Part shown: piece by piece, positions 26,288 to 34,477 of the stretch
Numbering within the stretch: the first letter of the stretch is position 1
Layout of the letters: every line of letters starts with the position of its first letter
From: CPC320 sp002684375
Lineage (GTDB): Bacteria; Pseudomonadota; Alphaproteobacteria; Rhodobacterales; Rhodobacteraceae
Direction of reading: 5' to 3'
DNA: 57,326 bases
NCBI GenBank assembly: GCA_965662545.1
Contig: CBFIHZ010000026.1
Coordinates: 1 to 57,326 of the forward strand
Notes under the pieces: generated by a model
Databases searched by the model: none
Told to the model about the DNA's origin: nothing
The model's input: only the letters and a program-made list of their open reading frames with translations
Program-made: the position numbers and the translations under genes

Positions 26288-27138
26288 ACAAGCTGGATCG
26301 CAAACTTGGTATCTTGACTGCGCTGCCTTTGACGGTTGTGCTCGTCATGTCGTTCCTAGCACCGTTGATTGTAGTGGCATTGTTTTCGATTATGCCGGCC
26401 AAGGTGTTTTCTTTGGCCAATACGCCTGATTTCACGGCCTATTCCACGTTCTTTAGCCAAGGCTACTATAAATCCCTCGTGTGGTCTTTGGGAATGGCTC
26501 TGGCCTCCACCGCGATCTTGCTGGTCGTCAGCTGGCCGCTCGCATTCGGCATGGCCAAAGTTTTTGGCCGCTTCACGCTGGTGCTGACCATTGCTGTGGT
26601 GATGAGCTTGTTCGTTTCGGAGAATATCCGCCTATTCGGCTGGGTACTGACCCTGATGAAGGGCGGATTGATTGAAGGCCATTGGCGCTATTTCACCGGC
26701 GAGGGCTTTGATAGTCCGCTTTACGGTGTCGGGATCATAATCTTTGGGTTGGTCTACGTATATCTGCCGTTCATGTTATTCCCGCTTGCGCAGGGCATTG
26801 CAATGGTGCCTGACGACACCCGGCAGGCGGCCTATGATCTGGGCGCGACCCGCTGGCAGGTGCTGTGGCAGATCGAAGTGCCGTTGGCGGCCCCTGGTAT
26901 CGTGGTAGGCTCGCTTTTGAGCTTTGTACTGGCGGCAGGCGCCTTGGCAGAATCCAAAATTCTGGGTGGCCAAGCGGTCATTGCCATTGCTGATGATATC
27001 GAAACTGCCTTCACTTTTGGCCAGAACTGGCCTCTTGGATCGGCTCTGTCGATGATCTTGATCGCCATTATAGGCGGACTTGCACTCTTTGGCGTGGGCA
27101 AGGTTGATCTAGATGCCATTATGGGCAGGAAACGCTGA
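26284..27138 (+). CDS. ABC transporter permease, PotB-like
   Basis: 284 residues with six predicted membrane helices and the EAA coupling motif DDTRQAAYDLGATRWQVLWQIEVPLAAPGI near residue 180. It is the first of the two permeases of the PotABCD-type importer, overlapping potA-like by 4 bases and adjacent (1-base overlap) to the second permease. The predicted role is the inner-membrane channel for the PotD-like cargo. Confidence 0.9.
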   Translation: MNKLDRKLGILTALPLTVVLVMSFLAPLIVVALFSIMPAKVFSLANTPDFTAYSTFFSQGYYKSLVWSLGMALASTAILLVVSWPLAFGMAKVFGRFTLVLTIAVVMSLFVSENIRLFGWVLTLMKGGLIEGHWRYFTGEGFDSPLYGVGIIIFGLVYVYLPFMLFPLAQGIAMVPDDTRQAAYDLGATRWQVLWQIEVPLAAPGIVVGSLLSFVLAAGALAESKILGGQAVIAIADDIETAFTFGQNWPLGSALSMILIAIIGGLALFGVGKVDLDAIMGRKR

Positions 27139-27962
27139 TGGCCACCTCCCGCTCTACCCGCATCGTGCTTTATGTATATGGAATTCTCGTGATTTTCTTT
27201 TTGTACCTGCCTTTGGTATCTGTGGCTTTCGCCTCGGTTTCGAAGGCGCGTTACCTCAGCTTTCCAATCAAGCGTTACTCGACTAAGTGGTACGGTGAGG
27301 CTTTGGACAGCAGCACAGTCAGCAACTTGCTGGTCACTTCTCTGTCGGTTGCGGTGCTGGTGACGATCATATCGGTGGTGATAGCTTTCTTTGGTGCACT
27401 GGCCTTTGCGCGTTATCAATGGCGTTACCGCACGACATTCCAAAAACTGATCCTGCTGCCAATATTCTTTCCACAAACCGTGTTGGGACTGGCGCTGTTA
27501 ATGTGGTTCAACTCGTTGGGGATCATCCCCACGTGGAAAACGGCGGTGGTGGCGCATTTGGTCTGGATAGCGCCAATTGCTACGCTGATTGTCTCTATTC
27601 GCGCATACAGCTTTGATCCCGCTCTGGAAGAAGCAGCACGTGACATGGGAGCCGACACCTGGACCATCCTGCGCGAGATCACATTGCCGCTGCTGATGCC
27701 CGGTATGGTCTCGGCGGGACTGTTTGCGTTTTTGCTCAGCTGGGGGAATTTCCCGCTGTCCCTGTTTACCACTGGGGCGGATAGCACGTTGCCGGAATGG
27801 CTCTACGCCAAGATGGTTTCGGGGTATTCGCCGCTTGTGCCCACTCTTGGGGTCATGTCGGTTGTGGGGTCGTTTCTGCTGATCCTGATCGCGCTTTCGG
27901 TGTCTTGGCTGATACGGGCTAACCGCGAAAGCCGCGCAGCTCAAATTGAAAACAATATCTAA
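27138..27962 (+). CDS. ABC transporter permease, PotC-like
   Basis: 274 residues with six membrane helices and the EAA motif EEAARDMGADTWTILREITLPLLMPGM near residue 165. The second permease of the importer. Its C-terminus (NRESRAAQIENNI) is cytoplasmic. The SDR gene starts 17 bases later with its own TTGGAGG site. Confidence 0.9.
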   Translation: MATSRSTRIVLYVYGILVIFFLYLPLVSVAFASVSKARYLSFPIKRYSTKWYGEALDSSTVSNLLVTSLSVAVLVTIISVVIAFFGALAFARYQWRYRTTFQKLILLPIFFPQTVLGLALLMWFNSLGIIPTWKTAVVAHLVWIAPIATLIVSIRAYSFDPALEEAARDMGADTWTILREITLPLLMPGMVSAGLFAFLLSWGNFPLSLFTTGADSTLPEWLYAKMVSGYSPLVPTLGVMSVVGSFLLILIALSVSWLIRANRESRAAQIENNI

Positions 27963-27978
27963 CTTGGAGGAACTCAAC

Positions 27979-28749
27979 ATGTTCACATCACTCAAAGGTA
28001 AAAGCGTCATCGTCACGGGTGGATCAAAGGGAATTGGTCGCGGTATCGCGCAGGTGTTTGCACGTCAAGGCGTCAAGCTGACTATCGCTGCCCGTAACGA
28101 GGAAGACCTGAAAACTGCGGTCGGTGAAATCGGTGGTGATACGCGGTATGAGGTGTGTGATGTGTCCGATTGGGCCTCGGTTCAGGCGATGGTCGATAGC
28201 GCGGCAAAGGCCCAAGGCGGGCTGGATGTGATGTGCGCCAATGCCGGTGCTTTTCCGCAAACCAAGATGATTGACATGGACCCCGTCGAATGGGATCAGG
28301 TAATGGCTGTTAATCTTAAATCCTCGTTCCTGTGTGTTAAAGCTTCGATCCCACACTTTGAGAAAGCAGGTAAAGGCCGGGTGGTGCTGACCTCGTCAAT
28401 CACCGGGCCGGTTACAGGCTATCCCGGCTGGACACATTACGGCGCGTCCAAATCCGGCCAGCTTGGCTTTCTGAAAACCGCTGCGATGGAGCTGGCGCGC
28501 TACAACACCACAATCAACGCGGTGATGCCAGGCAACATCTACACCGAAGGCCTACAGGATTTGGGTGAGGATTATCTAAAAACCATGGCCAATTCGATCC
28601 CGCTGAAACGGCTGGGCGATGTCGAGGATATTGGTAATGCGGCGCTTTTTTTCGCCTCGGATGAGTCTAGCTATATCTCCGGCCAGCAGATCATCGTGGA
28701 CGGTGGGCAAACTCTGCCTGAATCGCTCGAAGCACTTGAGGAAATCTGA
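27979..28749 (+). CDS. SDR oxidoreductase, amino-alcohol-dehydrogenase-like
   Basis: 256 residues from the ATG at 27979, which has a TTGGAGG site (the frame extends to 27946). The Rossmann nucleotide site is TGGSKGIGRGI; the catalytic residues appear as NAG, Ser in LTSSITG and Y...K in HYGASKSG. The end DGGQTLPESLEAL is unusual for FabG-like SDRs and, as I recall, shared with the aminoalcohol dehydrogenase of Rhodococcus and mycobacterial RMM microcompartments, which oxidises 1-amino-2-propanol to aminoacetone. It therefore supports an amino-alcohol substrate for this locus. It belongs to the BMC operon between the importer and the kinase. Confidence 0.85.
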   Translation: MFTSLKGKSVIVTGGSKGIGRGIAQVFARQGVKLTIAARNEEDLKTAVGEIGGDTRYEVCDVSDWASVQAMVDSAAKAQGGLDVMCANAGAFPQTKMIDMDPVEWDQVMAVNLKSSFLCVKASIPHFEKAGKGRVVLTSSITGPVTGYPGWTHYGASKSGQLGFLKTAAMELARYNTTINAVMPGNIYTEGLQDLGEDYLKTMANSIPLKRLGDVEDIGNAALFFASDESSYISGQQIIVDGGQTLPESLEALEEI

Positions 28750-28770
28750 GATCCAAACCGGGAGAACACA

Positions 28771-29799
28771 ATGGCCGGAACTGATATGCCGCTTGAAGAG
28801 CTGCTGGGCTATCTAGAAACCTTGGCAAACCAGTCCCTGTCGCTATGGGATATTCCGGCCGCCGCTACCGCGCGGTTGATCAATGTGTCGGAGAACGCGA
28901 CCTATTTGGTGGAAGCGCCGGGCGGGTATAAATCTATCCTGCGGGTGCACCGTGAGAACTATCATTCGCATCGGGCGATCGAGTGTGAGTTGGACTGGTT
29001 GGAAGCCTTGGACGCTGCTGGGATAGTGACCACTCCGGGTTTCTACTTGGGTAAAAACGGAGATCCTATTCAAGAAGCACGCGTAGAGGGTCTGAACGAT
29101 CCGCGTTATCTGGTTTTGTTTCAATTCATAGAAGGTGAAGCACCGGATGAAAGCGGTGATATGTCAGATGACTACGAGGAATTGGGGGCTATTGCCGCGC
29201 GCTGCCATGATCACGTGCTGGGCTGGCAAAAACCCAATAATTTTGAACGGCTAACATGGGATGTGAATACTGTGTTTGGCGAAGCGCCGACGTGGGGCGA
29301 TTGGCGTGTTGCGCCTGAGGTGGACGGGACAGTCAAACCTGTGCTTGAGCAGATTGAGGCCACAATCCGCAGCCGGCTGACGACTTTTGGTAAGGCAGAG
29401 ACGCGGTTTAATCTGATCCACGCTGATATGCGGCTGGCAAATTTGTTGGTCGCAGGGGATGGCACTCGCCTAATCGATTTTGACGATTGTGGTTGGGGGT
29501 GGTTTCTGTACGATTTTGCTGCCGCTATCAGCTTTATTGAAGATGATCCGCGCATCCCCGATCTTAAGGCCGCGTGGGTGCGAGGTTACCGTTCGGTGCG
29601 TACTTTGTCCGCTGAGGAAGAGGCCGAGATTGATACTTTTGTGATGCTGCGCCGCATGGCTCTTCTCGCTTGGATTGGTAGCCATATCGAAGCGCCTGAG
29701 CCGCAAGAATTGGCGCCCGGATTTGCCGCCACAACCGCTCGTTTGGGGCAGGCTTGGATGAACAGGATCAGCGGTACGTTGGAGACACCAAATGAATGA
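28771..29799 (+). CDS. Aminoglycoside-phosphotransferase-family kinase (probable amino-alcohol kinase)
   Basis: 342 residues of the APH/choline-kinase fold. The catalytic Asp is D219 in IHADMRLANLL and the metal-binding motif is D236 in LIDFDDCGWGWFLYD. Small-molecule kinases of this family phosphorylate choline, ethanolamine, homoserine or amino alcohols. In RMM-type compartments a homologous kinase is proposed to phosphorylate 1-amino-2-propanol before elimination to propionaldehyde. Here it would supply the class III PLP enzyme. The start has a GGGAGAAC site, and the end overlaps the isochorismatase gene by 8 bases. Confidence 0.8.
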   Translation: MAGTDMPLEELLGYLETLANQSLSLWDIPAAATARLINVSENATYLVEAPGGYKSILRVHRENYHSHRAIECELDWLEALDAAGIVTTPGFYLGKNGDPIQEARVEGLNDPRYLVLFQFIEGEAPDESGDMSDDYEELGAIAARCHDHVLGWQKPNNFERLTWDVNTVFGEAPTWGDWRVAPEVDGTVKPVLEQIEATIRSRLTTFGKAETRFNLIHADMRLANLLVAGDGTRLIDFDDCGWGWFLYDFAAAISFIEDDPRIPDLKAAWVRGYRSVRTLSAEEEAEIDTFVMLRRMALLAWIGSHIEAPEPQELAPGFAATTARLGQAWMNRISGTLETPNE

Positions 29800-30469
29800 C
29801 TGGAAAAAAGCTTATCGCAGTTTTTACTATGAAACCGCTGCTGACCCGGATGATATTGTGCTGGAGCGTAAGCGTACGGCGCTTTTAGTAATCGACATCC
29901 AGAACACCTATCTTGAGCCTGATGATGACCCGGCTGAAGCCGCGCGTTGGCAACCGTTTTATGAACGGATGAACAACATCGTCATCCCCAATAATGCAAA
30001 GCTGCTGGACTGGGCGCGGGATGAGGGGATCGAGGTGATCTTTGCCCGGATTGCCTGTCAGACGCAAGATGGACGCGACCGGTCTCTTAGTCAGAAGAAA
30101 CCGGGATTCAACTATTTATTGTTGCCCAAAGACCGCAAAGATAGTCAGTTGGTGCCGGAGTTGTCCCCGCAGGGCGACGAAATTGTGGTGACTAAAACCA
30201 CTGATAGCGCATTGACCGGCACCAATTTGAGGTTGATGTTGCATAATATTGGTATCACCGATGTGATTGTTTCGGGTATTTTCACTGACCAATGTGTCAG
30301 TTCAACTGTTCGGTCATTGGCTGACGAAAGTTTTGGCGTGGTTGTCGTGCACGACGCTTGTGCGGCTGCCACGATGGATCTTCACGAGAAAGAACTGGAG
30401 ATCATCAATATGATCTATTGTCATGTTGTCGGTATGGTTGATCTGTCGAAGCTCTTGCAAGCCGCCTAG
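29792..30469 (+). CDS. Isochorismatase-family cysteine hydrolase
   Basis: 225 residues. The catalytic triad of the isochorismatase/amidohydrolase family is clear: D35 in LLVIDIQNTY, K135 in VVTKTTDSAL and C168 in IFTDQCVSST. Many members are amidases (nicotinamidase, N-carbamoylsarcosine amidase, biuret or ureidoacrylate hydrolase). It is the last gene of the BMC operon and overlaps the kinase, so it may release an amine or amino alcohol from an amide precursor, or detoxify a side product. The substrate cannot be read from sequence. No terminator was seen after it. Confidence 0.85.
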   Translation: MNDWKKAYRSFYYETAADPDDIVLERKRTALLVIDIQNTYLEPDDDPAEAARWQPFYERMNNIVIPNNAKLLDWARDEGIEVIFARIACQTQDGRDRSLSQKKPGFNYLLLPKDRKDSQLVPELSPQGDEIVVTKTTDSALTGTNLRLMLHNIGITDVIVSGIFTDQCVSSTVRSLADESFGVVVVHDACAAATMDLHEKELEIINMIYCHVVGMVDLSKLLQAA

Positions 30470-30594
30470 TTGTTAAGTCTCAGTATTTTGTGGGTTGGAT
30501 TTAGATAATTTGACCTGGTTGTGGGAATTTTGGTTATGTTCAGGCCGGCCTTTGAAACGCCGCTGACGATGCTGGTGCTTCGGCTGATGGACTG

Positions 30595-31180
30595 ATGGTT
30601 GCAAAGAGGCGCGATCTTGGCGAGGCCTGCACCGCGGTGAACAGGATCTATCTGCACGCTTCGGTCGAAACGCAATTTGTTGAAAAGTTTACCGCAGGTT
30701 TGGCAACGCTGAAAATAACGGATGGGCTCGACCCTTCGGTCGATGTCGGGCCGCTGGTCAATGTCCAGACCCGTGATAAGGTTGCGGCGCTTGTTGACGA
30801 TGCTCTGTCGCGTGTCGCTCAGCTAAAACTGTGCGGCATACGTCCGGATGATTAAGAATTTCGATCCGCCAAAAAGGTGCTAGCCAATGTGCCCGATGCA
30901 TCAAAGATGAATTTTTGGTCCGGTGGCGGCGTTGCAAAGTTTCACCGATGAGGCTGAAATCATCAATTGGGGCAATTAAACCGAATATGGGCTGGTGGCT
31001 TATGGATATACGGGCGGTCTGCAACGGGGATCCTTCTTTCGCCACCTCTCCCCTGAATGCTTCAATGACCATCCGCGTGTCACCATGTTGCAGGTGGTCG
31101 CGATGTCGCACTGAACCGGGGTAGGGACTGATAAGTTGAGATGCTGCCAGCAAGTGAAGAGGAACTTGCAAAAGTCGCTT
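30595..31180 (+). pseudogene. GabD-like NAD(P) aldehyde dehydrogenase, truncated and frameshifted
   Basis: Remnant of a succinate-semialdehyde-dehydrogenase-type protein. It retains the catalytic cysteine region (GEACTAVNRIYLHASVE) and continues through FTAGLATLKITDGLD and VDVGPLVN. After a stop near 30855 other frames pick up VLANVPDASK, FGPVAALQSFTDEAEIINWGN and TEYGLVAYGYTG. At least two frameshifts and an in-frame stop are present, and the N-terminal about 280 residues are missing. It once followed the BMC operon closely and may have been a non-CoA-acylating alternative to the compartment dehydrogenase. Confidence 0.75.
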
Positions 31181-31271
31181 AAGGGGTCGCTGGCTGTAGG
31201 TAAGCCGAGAGAGGTTGTTGATTTGAACATAATTTTCCGTAATGTTGCTAAAAAATTTTGAGGTTAAAAAT

Positions 31272-31631
31272 ATGTCGAGTTGGGGCTTTGATCAGTGGAT
31301 ACAGATTGTCCAAATTTTTATCGGCTTGGTGACATCTTCCGCTATCGCTGGGTGGGTGGTTTGGCAGTATAAAAAAGATAATGAAATTAAAGCTTTGAGA
31401 AATCAGCGAGACAATCTACAACTTGAGATTAAAACAATGAAGCTTTATGAGTTGGCCGTTATTCGAAAGCTTTTGGTCGACAAAGAGATAACTTTCCCAA
31501 CAAAAAGTACCCCAAATGGTTTTAGAGATTCACTGCGCAACCTTGTTAAAGTAGAATATTACGAAGACGACGCGCCACACCAATTTCCCACCAATTCGAC
31601 AGAAACTCTCAAAAAATATGAAACCTCATGA
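31272..31631 (+). CDS. Small membrane-anchored coiled-coil protein, unknown
   Basis: About 119 residues from the ATG at 31272 (the frame opens at 31242). A single membrane helix (IVQIFIGLVTSSAIAGWVVWQY) is followed by a charged coiled-coil segment (EIKALRNQRDNLQLEIKTMKLYELAVIRKLL) and a polar tail. No family recognised. It lies between two pseudogenes in AT-rich sequence and is probably part of foreign DNA. N-in or N-out topology cannot be decided. Confidence 0.5.
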   Translation: MSSWGFDQWIQIVQIFIGLVTSSAIAGWVVWQYKKDNEIKALRNQRDNLQLEIKTMKLYELAVIRKLLVDKEITFPTKSTPNGFRDSLRNLVKVEYYEDDAPHQFPTNSTETLKKYETS

Positions 31632-31760
31632 AGTATTTTAAAATGCATTAATCTCGCTGTGATCGTTAGCGCCAGACGTGAGTGTGAAACGTACGCATGG
31701 ATGCTCGAAAGCAACCTATAAAAATGATAGACTACCAGAATGTGCTGGCCCATTCCCGGC

Positions 31761-32189
31761 ATGAAAAAGTATCCTGAAAGACGTTGGCGACAACCAGATC
31801 GAATTTTCTTTGGTTTTGGTGCATGTCATATCTTAACTGGTGCGTTCCTGTAAGAACGTCCTTTCGAAGGCTTTTACGGTGAATGGATCATTCCCAACGA
31901 GGGCTTCAGTGGCACCCATATGTACGTGACCAATGGATTGATAACGTTTGATTATCATGGATATGTGCTTGGTGAAAAACTCTTGTCACGATATTGGAAA
32001 GGTCACCAAGATTGCTACTGTGGATGGCAAGCCAATATTGAGAAGCTCGACTTTCCGTTGCTCGACACGACTGCGCTCAACAAACGCAAACACCTTGGGC
32101 CAGATCAGTCTTTAGGCGATCCAGCCCCCCGCGCCAGAGACTTCATCAAATCGGAAAAGCTGCCTGCCCAGCTACGCAATTCCATTTGA
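31761..32189 (+). pseudogene. Conserved-hypothetical-type gene with an in-frame stop
   Basis: One reading frame from an ATG at 31761 to 32189 encodes about 142 residues (RRWRQPDRIFFGFGACHILTGAFL, then GFYGEWIIPNEGFSGTHMYVTNG and HKxLGPDQSLGDPAPRARDFI-like end), broken only by a TAA at codon 31 (31851-31853). Its texture (FGxGACHIL..., GFxGTH...VTNG) resembles a small hypothetical family of alphaproteobacteria, recalled not searched. Translation could restart at 31920, giving 89 residues, but no ribosome-binding site supports that. Confidence 0.55.
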
Positions 32190-32273
32190 AATCGGGCGTG
32201 TACGATTGCGGCCCCAACTAGCGCTCTTCCTTGGGCGGCTCTGGTTTGCGGTAAGCATCAACGCAGCCGTGGA

Positions 32274-32440
32274 TCAAGCGGCGTCTTTTGCCTCGGCCTC
32301 GGCGTTTTGAGCGTTGATCATGTCCTGAAAGGCCCACGGCATGTGATCGTTGATGCGGTTCGCTGGATGATCCTCGATGCGCTTCAGCACCCAGGCAAGC
32401 CAGCCTTCGGGATTCACTTTGTTCACCATCAAAACCCTCA
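32274..32440 (-). pseudogene. IS66-family transposase (TnpC) C-terminal remnant
   Basis: On the minus strand the frame ending at the stop at 32276-32274 reads NKVNPEGWLAWVLKRIEDHP, then NRINDHMPWAFQDMINAQN. The pattern W L..VL.RI.DHP..RI...LPW is the conserved C-terminus of IS66 transposases. Only about 55 codons remain, with no upstream part. Confidence 0.7.
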
Positions 32441-32624
32441 TATTGCGCTGACCAAATCGCCGACCTCGCGCAATTACCGCAGATCAAATCGCGCCAAAAT
32501 AGACGGGGATCCCTGTATGCTTACTTTGATCCCGAGGGTCAGTCGTCTGGTAGTGCGGATTTTGTTTAAAGGATGACAAGAAAAACAATTGGGTTTTGTG
32601 TGAGCGTGCAGGCCCGTCGCACCG

Positions 32625-34367
32625 CTAGAGCGATTGCACAGTTTCAGCCCAAGCTGTAATCATGATCGCAGCAGAAGCGGCCCCGGGATCTTTGTGCCCG
32701 ATTGATCGTTTGCCAAGTTTTTTGGATCTTCCGCGATTACTTTGCATCTGCGTTGTTGCGTTGGCCCCGGTGGAAGCACCCTGCGCTCCAGCCATCAGAC
32801 AGTCCCCGACCGACGCGCCCTGTTCAAATCTTATTTTCGCAGCCGCAATGGCAGGTTCCCAGGCGTCGACCATCGTTTTGTCACCTACGGCGGCTCCACC
32901 GCGCGCTGTGATGCCTTGTGCCATACCATCTAACCAAGCGATCATTGCCCGGGCATCAAGGTTTAGGCGATCGCCGACCGCTTCGCCCGCTGCGTTGAAA
33001 CCGGATGCATAAAGGGGTCCAACCGATGCTCCAACCGCATCAAGGAAAGCTTGGCCGATGCCTTCGCAAAGTTCTGAGATTGTGGCTGTGTGGTCGGTTT
33101 GCTCAACCAAAGCCAAGGCTGCTTTCCAACCAATTTCCATTGTAATGCCATGATCCCCGTCGCCAAGATCTCCGTCCAGTTCACATAAGTAATTTCGTTG
33201 GGAGAAAATAGCCTCTGCCGAGGCAGCCATCATGTCTCGAAACACGTCCGGTGTAATTTGACCTGAGCGGTCAAGCCCGGATTTATCACGTTTTTTCGGT
33301 TCCTTGATATGAGCATGTTGTCTAGAAGTGTGTCTTACAGGCTGTTTAACAGTATTTTGACCTGTACCAACGCGCAACGCAGGCGTATCACAAGGATGAT
33401 CCAGCCAACGCTGTAAGTCTTTGTCAAGTTTCATCAAAGACACAGAGGCCCCAGCCATTTCCAATGAGGTGCAATACTCACCGACCCAACTGTGATGTAT
33501 CGCAACTTTTTGCGCGTCCAAAACCTTTGCTACTCGGCGATGTAACAGATACAGTTCTAGCAAAGTAGTTGACCCAAGACCGTTGACTAAAACAGCGACT
33601 TTGTCTCCTTCGTTCAGTGCTAATTCTGCCAAAATAGGCTGCATTAGGCGGTCAGTCACGGCATTGGCACTTTCGGCGGGAATGCTTGCAATACCAGGCT
33701 CGCCGTGGATGCCCATTCCGATTTCCATTTCACCCTTGGGGATGTTGAAGTTTGCCTTTCCTGTTTGGGGCATTGAACAGGCAGCAAGCGCGACGCCCAT
33801 TGTACGCGTTGCATCGTTGGCAAGTCGCGCCGCAGTCTCGACATCCTCTAGAGATAAACCCAAATCTGCTGCGGCTCCAGCCACTTTGAACACAAAGAAA
33901 TTGCCGGCGATTCCCCGCCGTTCGTTGATCTTGTCGGCGGGGGCCGACGCTACGTCGTCCGTGGTGACGAAAGAGCGGGCGACAACGCCTTGTTTTGCCA
34001 TGCCTTCTTCGGCCATCCCGAAGTTCATAACGTCGCCAGTGTAATTTCCGTAAAGAAACAAAACCCCCTTGCCGCCATCTGCTGCGAATCCGGCGTCCAT
34101 AATTTGCGCCGGCGAAGGTGATGCAAATATATTCCCCAAGGGCGCCGCGTCCGCCAGACCTTGGCCTACATATCCCGCAAAGGCAGGCTCGTGCCCCGAT
34201 CCACCGCCAACCACAATGCCAACCTTGCCGTCGCGCGGCCCATTCAATGCAACGATGGCGCGGTTGGTCTTGCCTTCGACGGTCAAATGATTGGGATGGG
34301 CCGAAACCATCCCCTCGATTAATTCCGCAATTAGATTGTCGGGATCATTGATCAGCTTTTTCGACAT
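32625..34367 (-). CDS. Dihydroxyacetone-kinase-like fused DhaK-DhaL kinase (first)
   Basis: 580 residues. The K domain (about 1-330) has VGGGSGHEPAFAGYVGQG and the substrate-binding His in GMGIHGEPGI, which forms a hemiaminal with the ketose. A linker (about 340-385, basic) leads to the L domain (about 385-580) with the nucleotide-site aspartates in LDGDLGDGDHG. This is the ATP-dependent single-chain architecture. Members phosphorylate dihydroxyacetone, erythruloses or other short ketoses. Next to sugar/polyol uptake genes, a C4 or C3 ketose is plausible; the actual substrate is not shown. It lies downstream of the flavin monooxygenase on the same strand. Confidence 0.88.
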   Translation of the reverse strand: MSKKLINDPDNLIAELIEGMVSAHPNHLTVEGKTNRAIVALNGPRDGKVGIVVGGGSGHEPAFAGYVGQGLADAAPLGNIFASPSPAQIMDAGFAADGGKGVLFLYGNYTGDVMNFGMAEEGMAKQGVVARSFVTTDDVASAPADKINERRGIAGNFFVFKVAGAAADLGLSLEDVETAARLANDATRTMGVALAACSMPQTGKANFNIPKGEMEIGMGIHGEPGIASIPAESANAVTDRLMQPILAELALNEGDKVAVLVNGLGSTTLLELYLLHRRVAKVLDAQKVAIHHSWVGEYCTSLEMAGASVSLMKLDKDLQRWLDHPCDTPALRVGTGQNTVKQPVRHTSRQHAHIKEPKKRDKSGLDRSGQITPDVFRDMMAASAEAIFSQRNYLCELDGDLGDGDHGITMEIGWKAALALVEQTDHTATISELCEGIGQAFLDAVGASVGPLYASGFNAAGEAVGDRLNLDARAMIAWLDGMAQGITARGGAAVGDKTMVDAWEPAIAAAKIRFEQGASVGDCLMAGAQGASTGANATTQMQSNRGRSKKLGKRSIGHKDPGAASAAIMITAWAETVQSL

Positions 34368-34477
34368 GTCCTAATGGTTCCATTGTTACGATGGGCGCTT
34401 TTTCTGCACCTTGGGTCAAAAGTGCCTGCTTGAGAAGGCAATCAGCAAGCTGTGTCAGTCTTTGCGTGGTAGGGCAC

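Noticed and set aside
26832..27476. A 214-codon open frame antisense to the permease genes
   Set aside because: Both permeases on the plus strand have clear EAA motifs; the antisense peptide is basic and low-complexity, typical of a shadow frame in GC-rich coding DNA.
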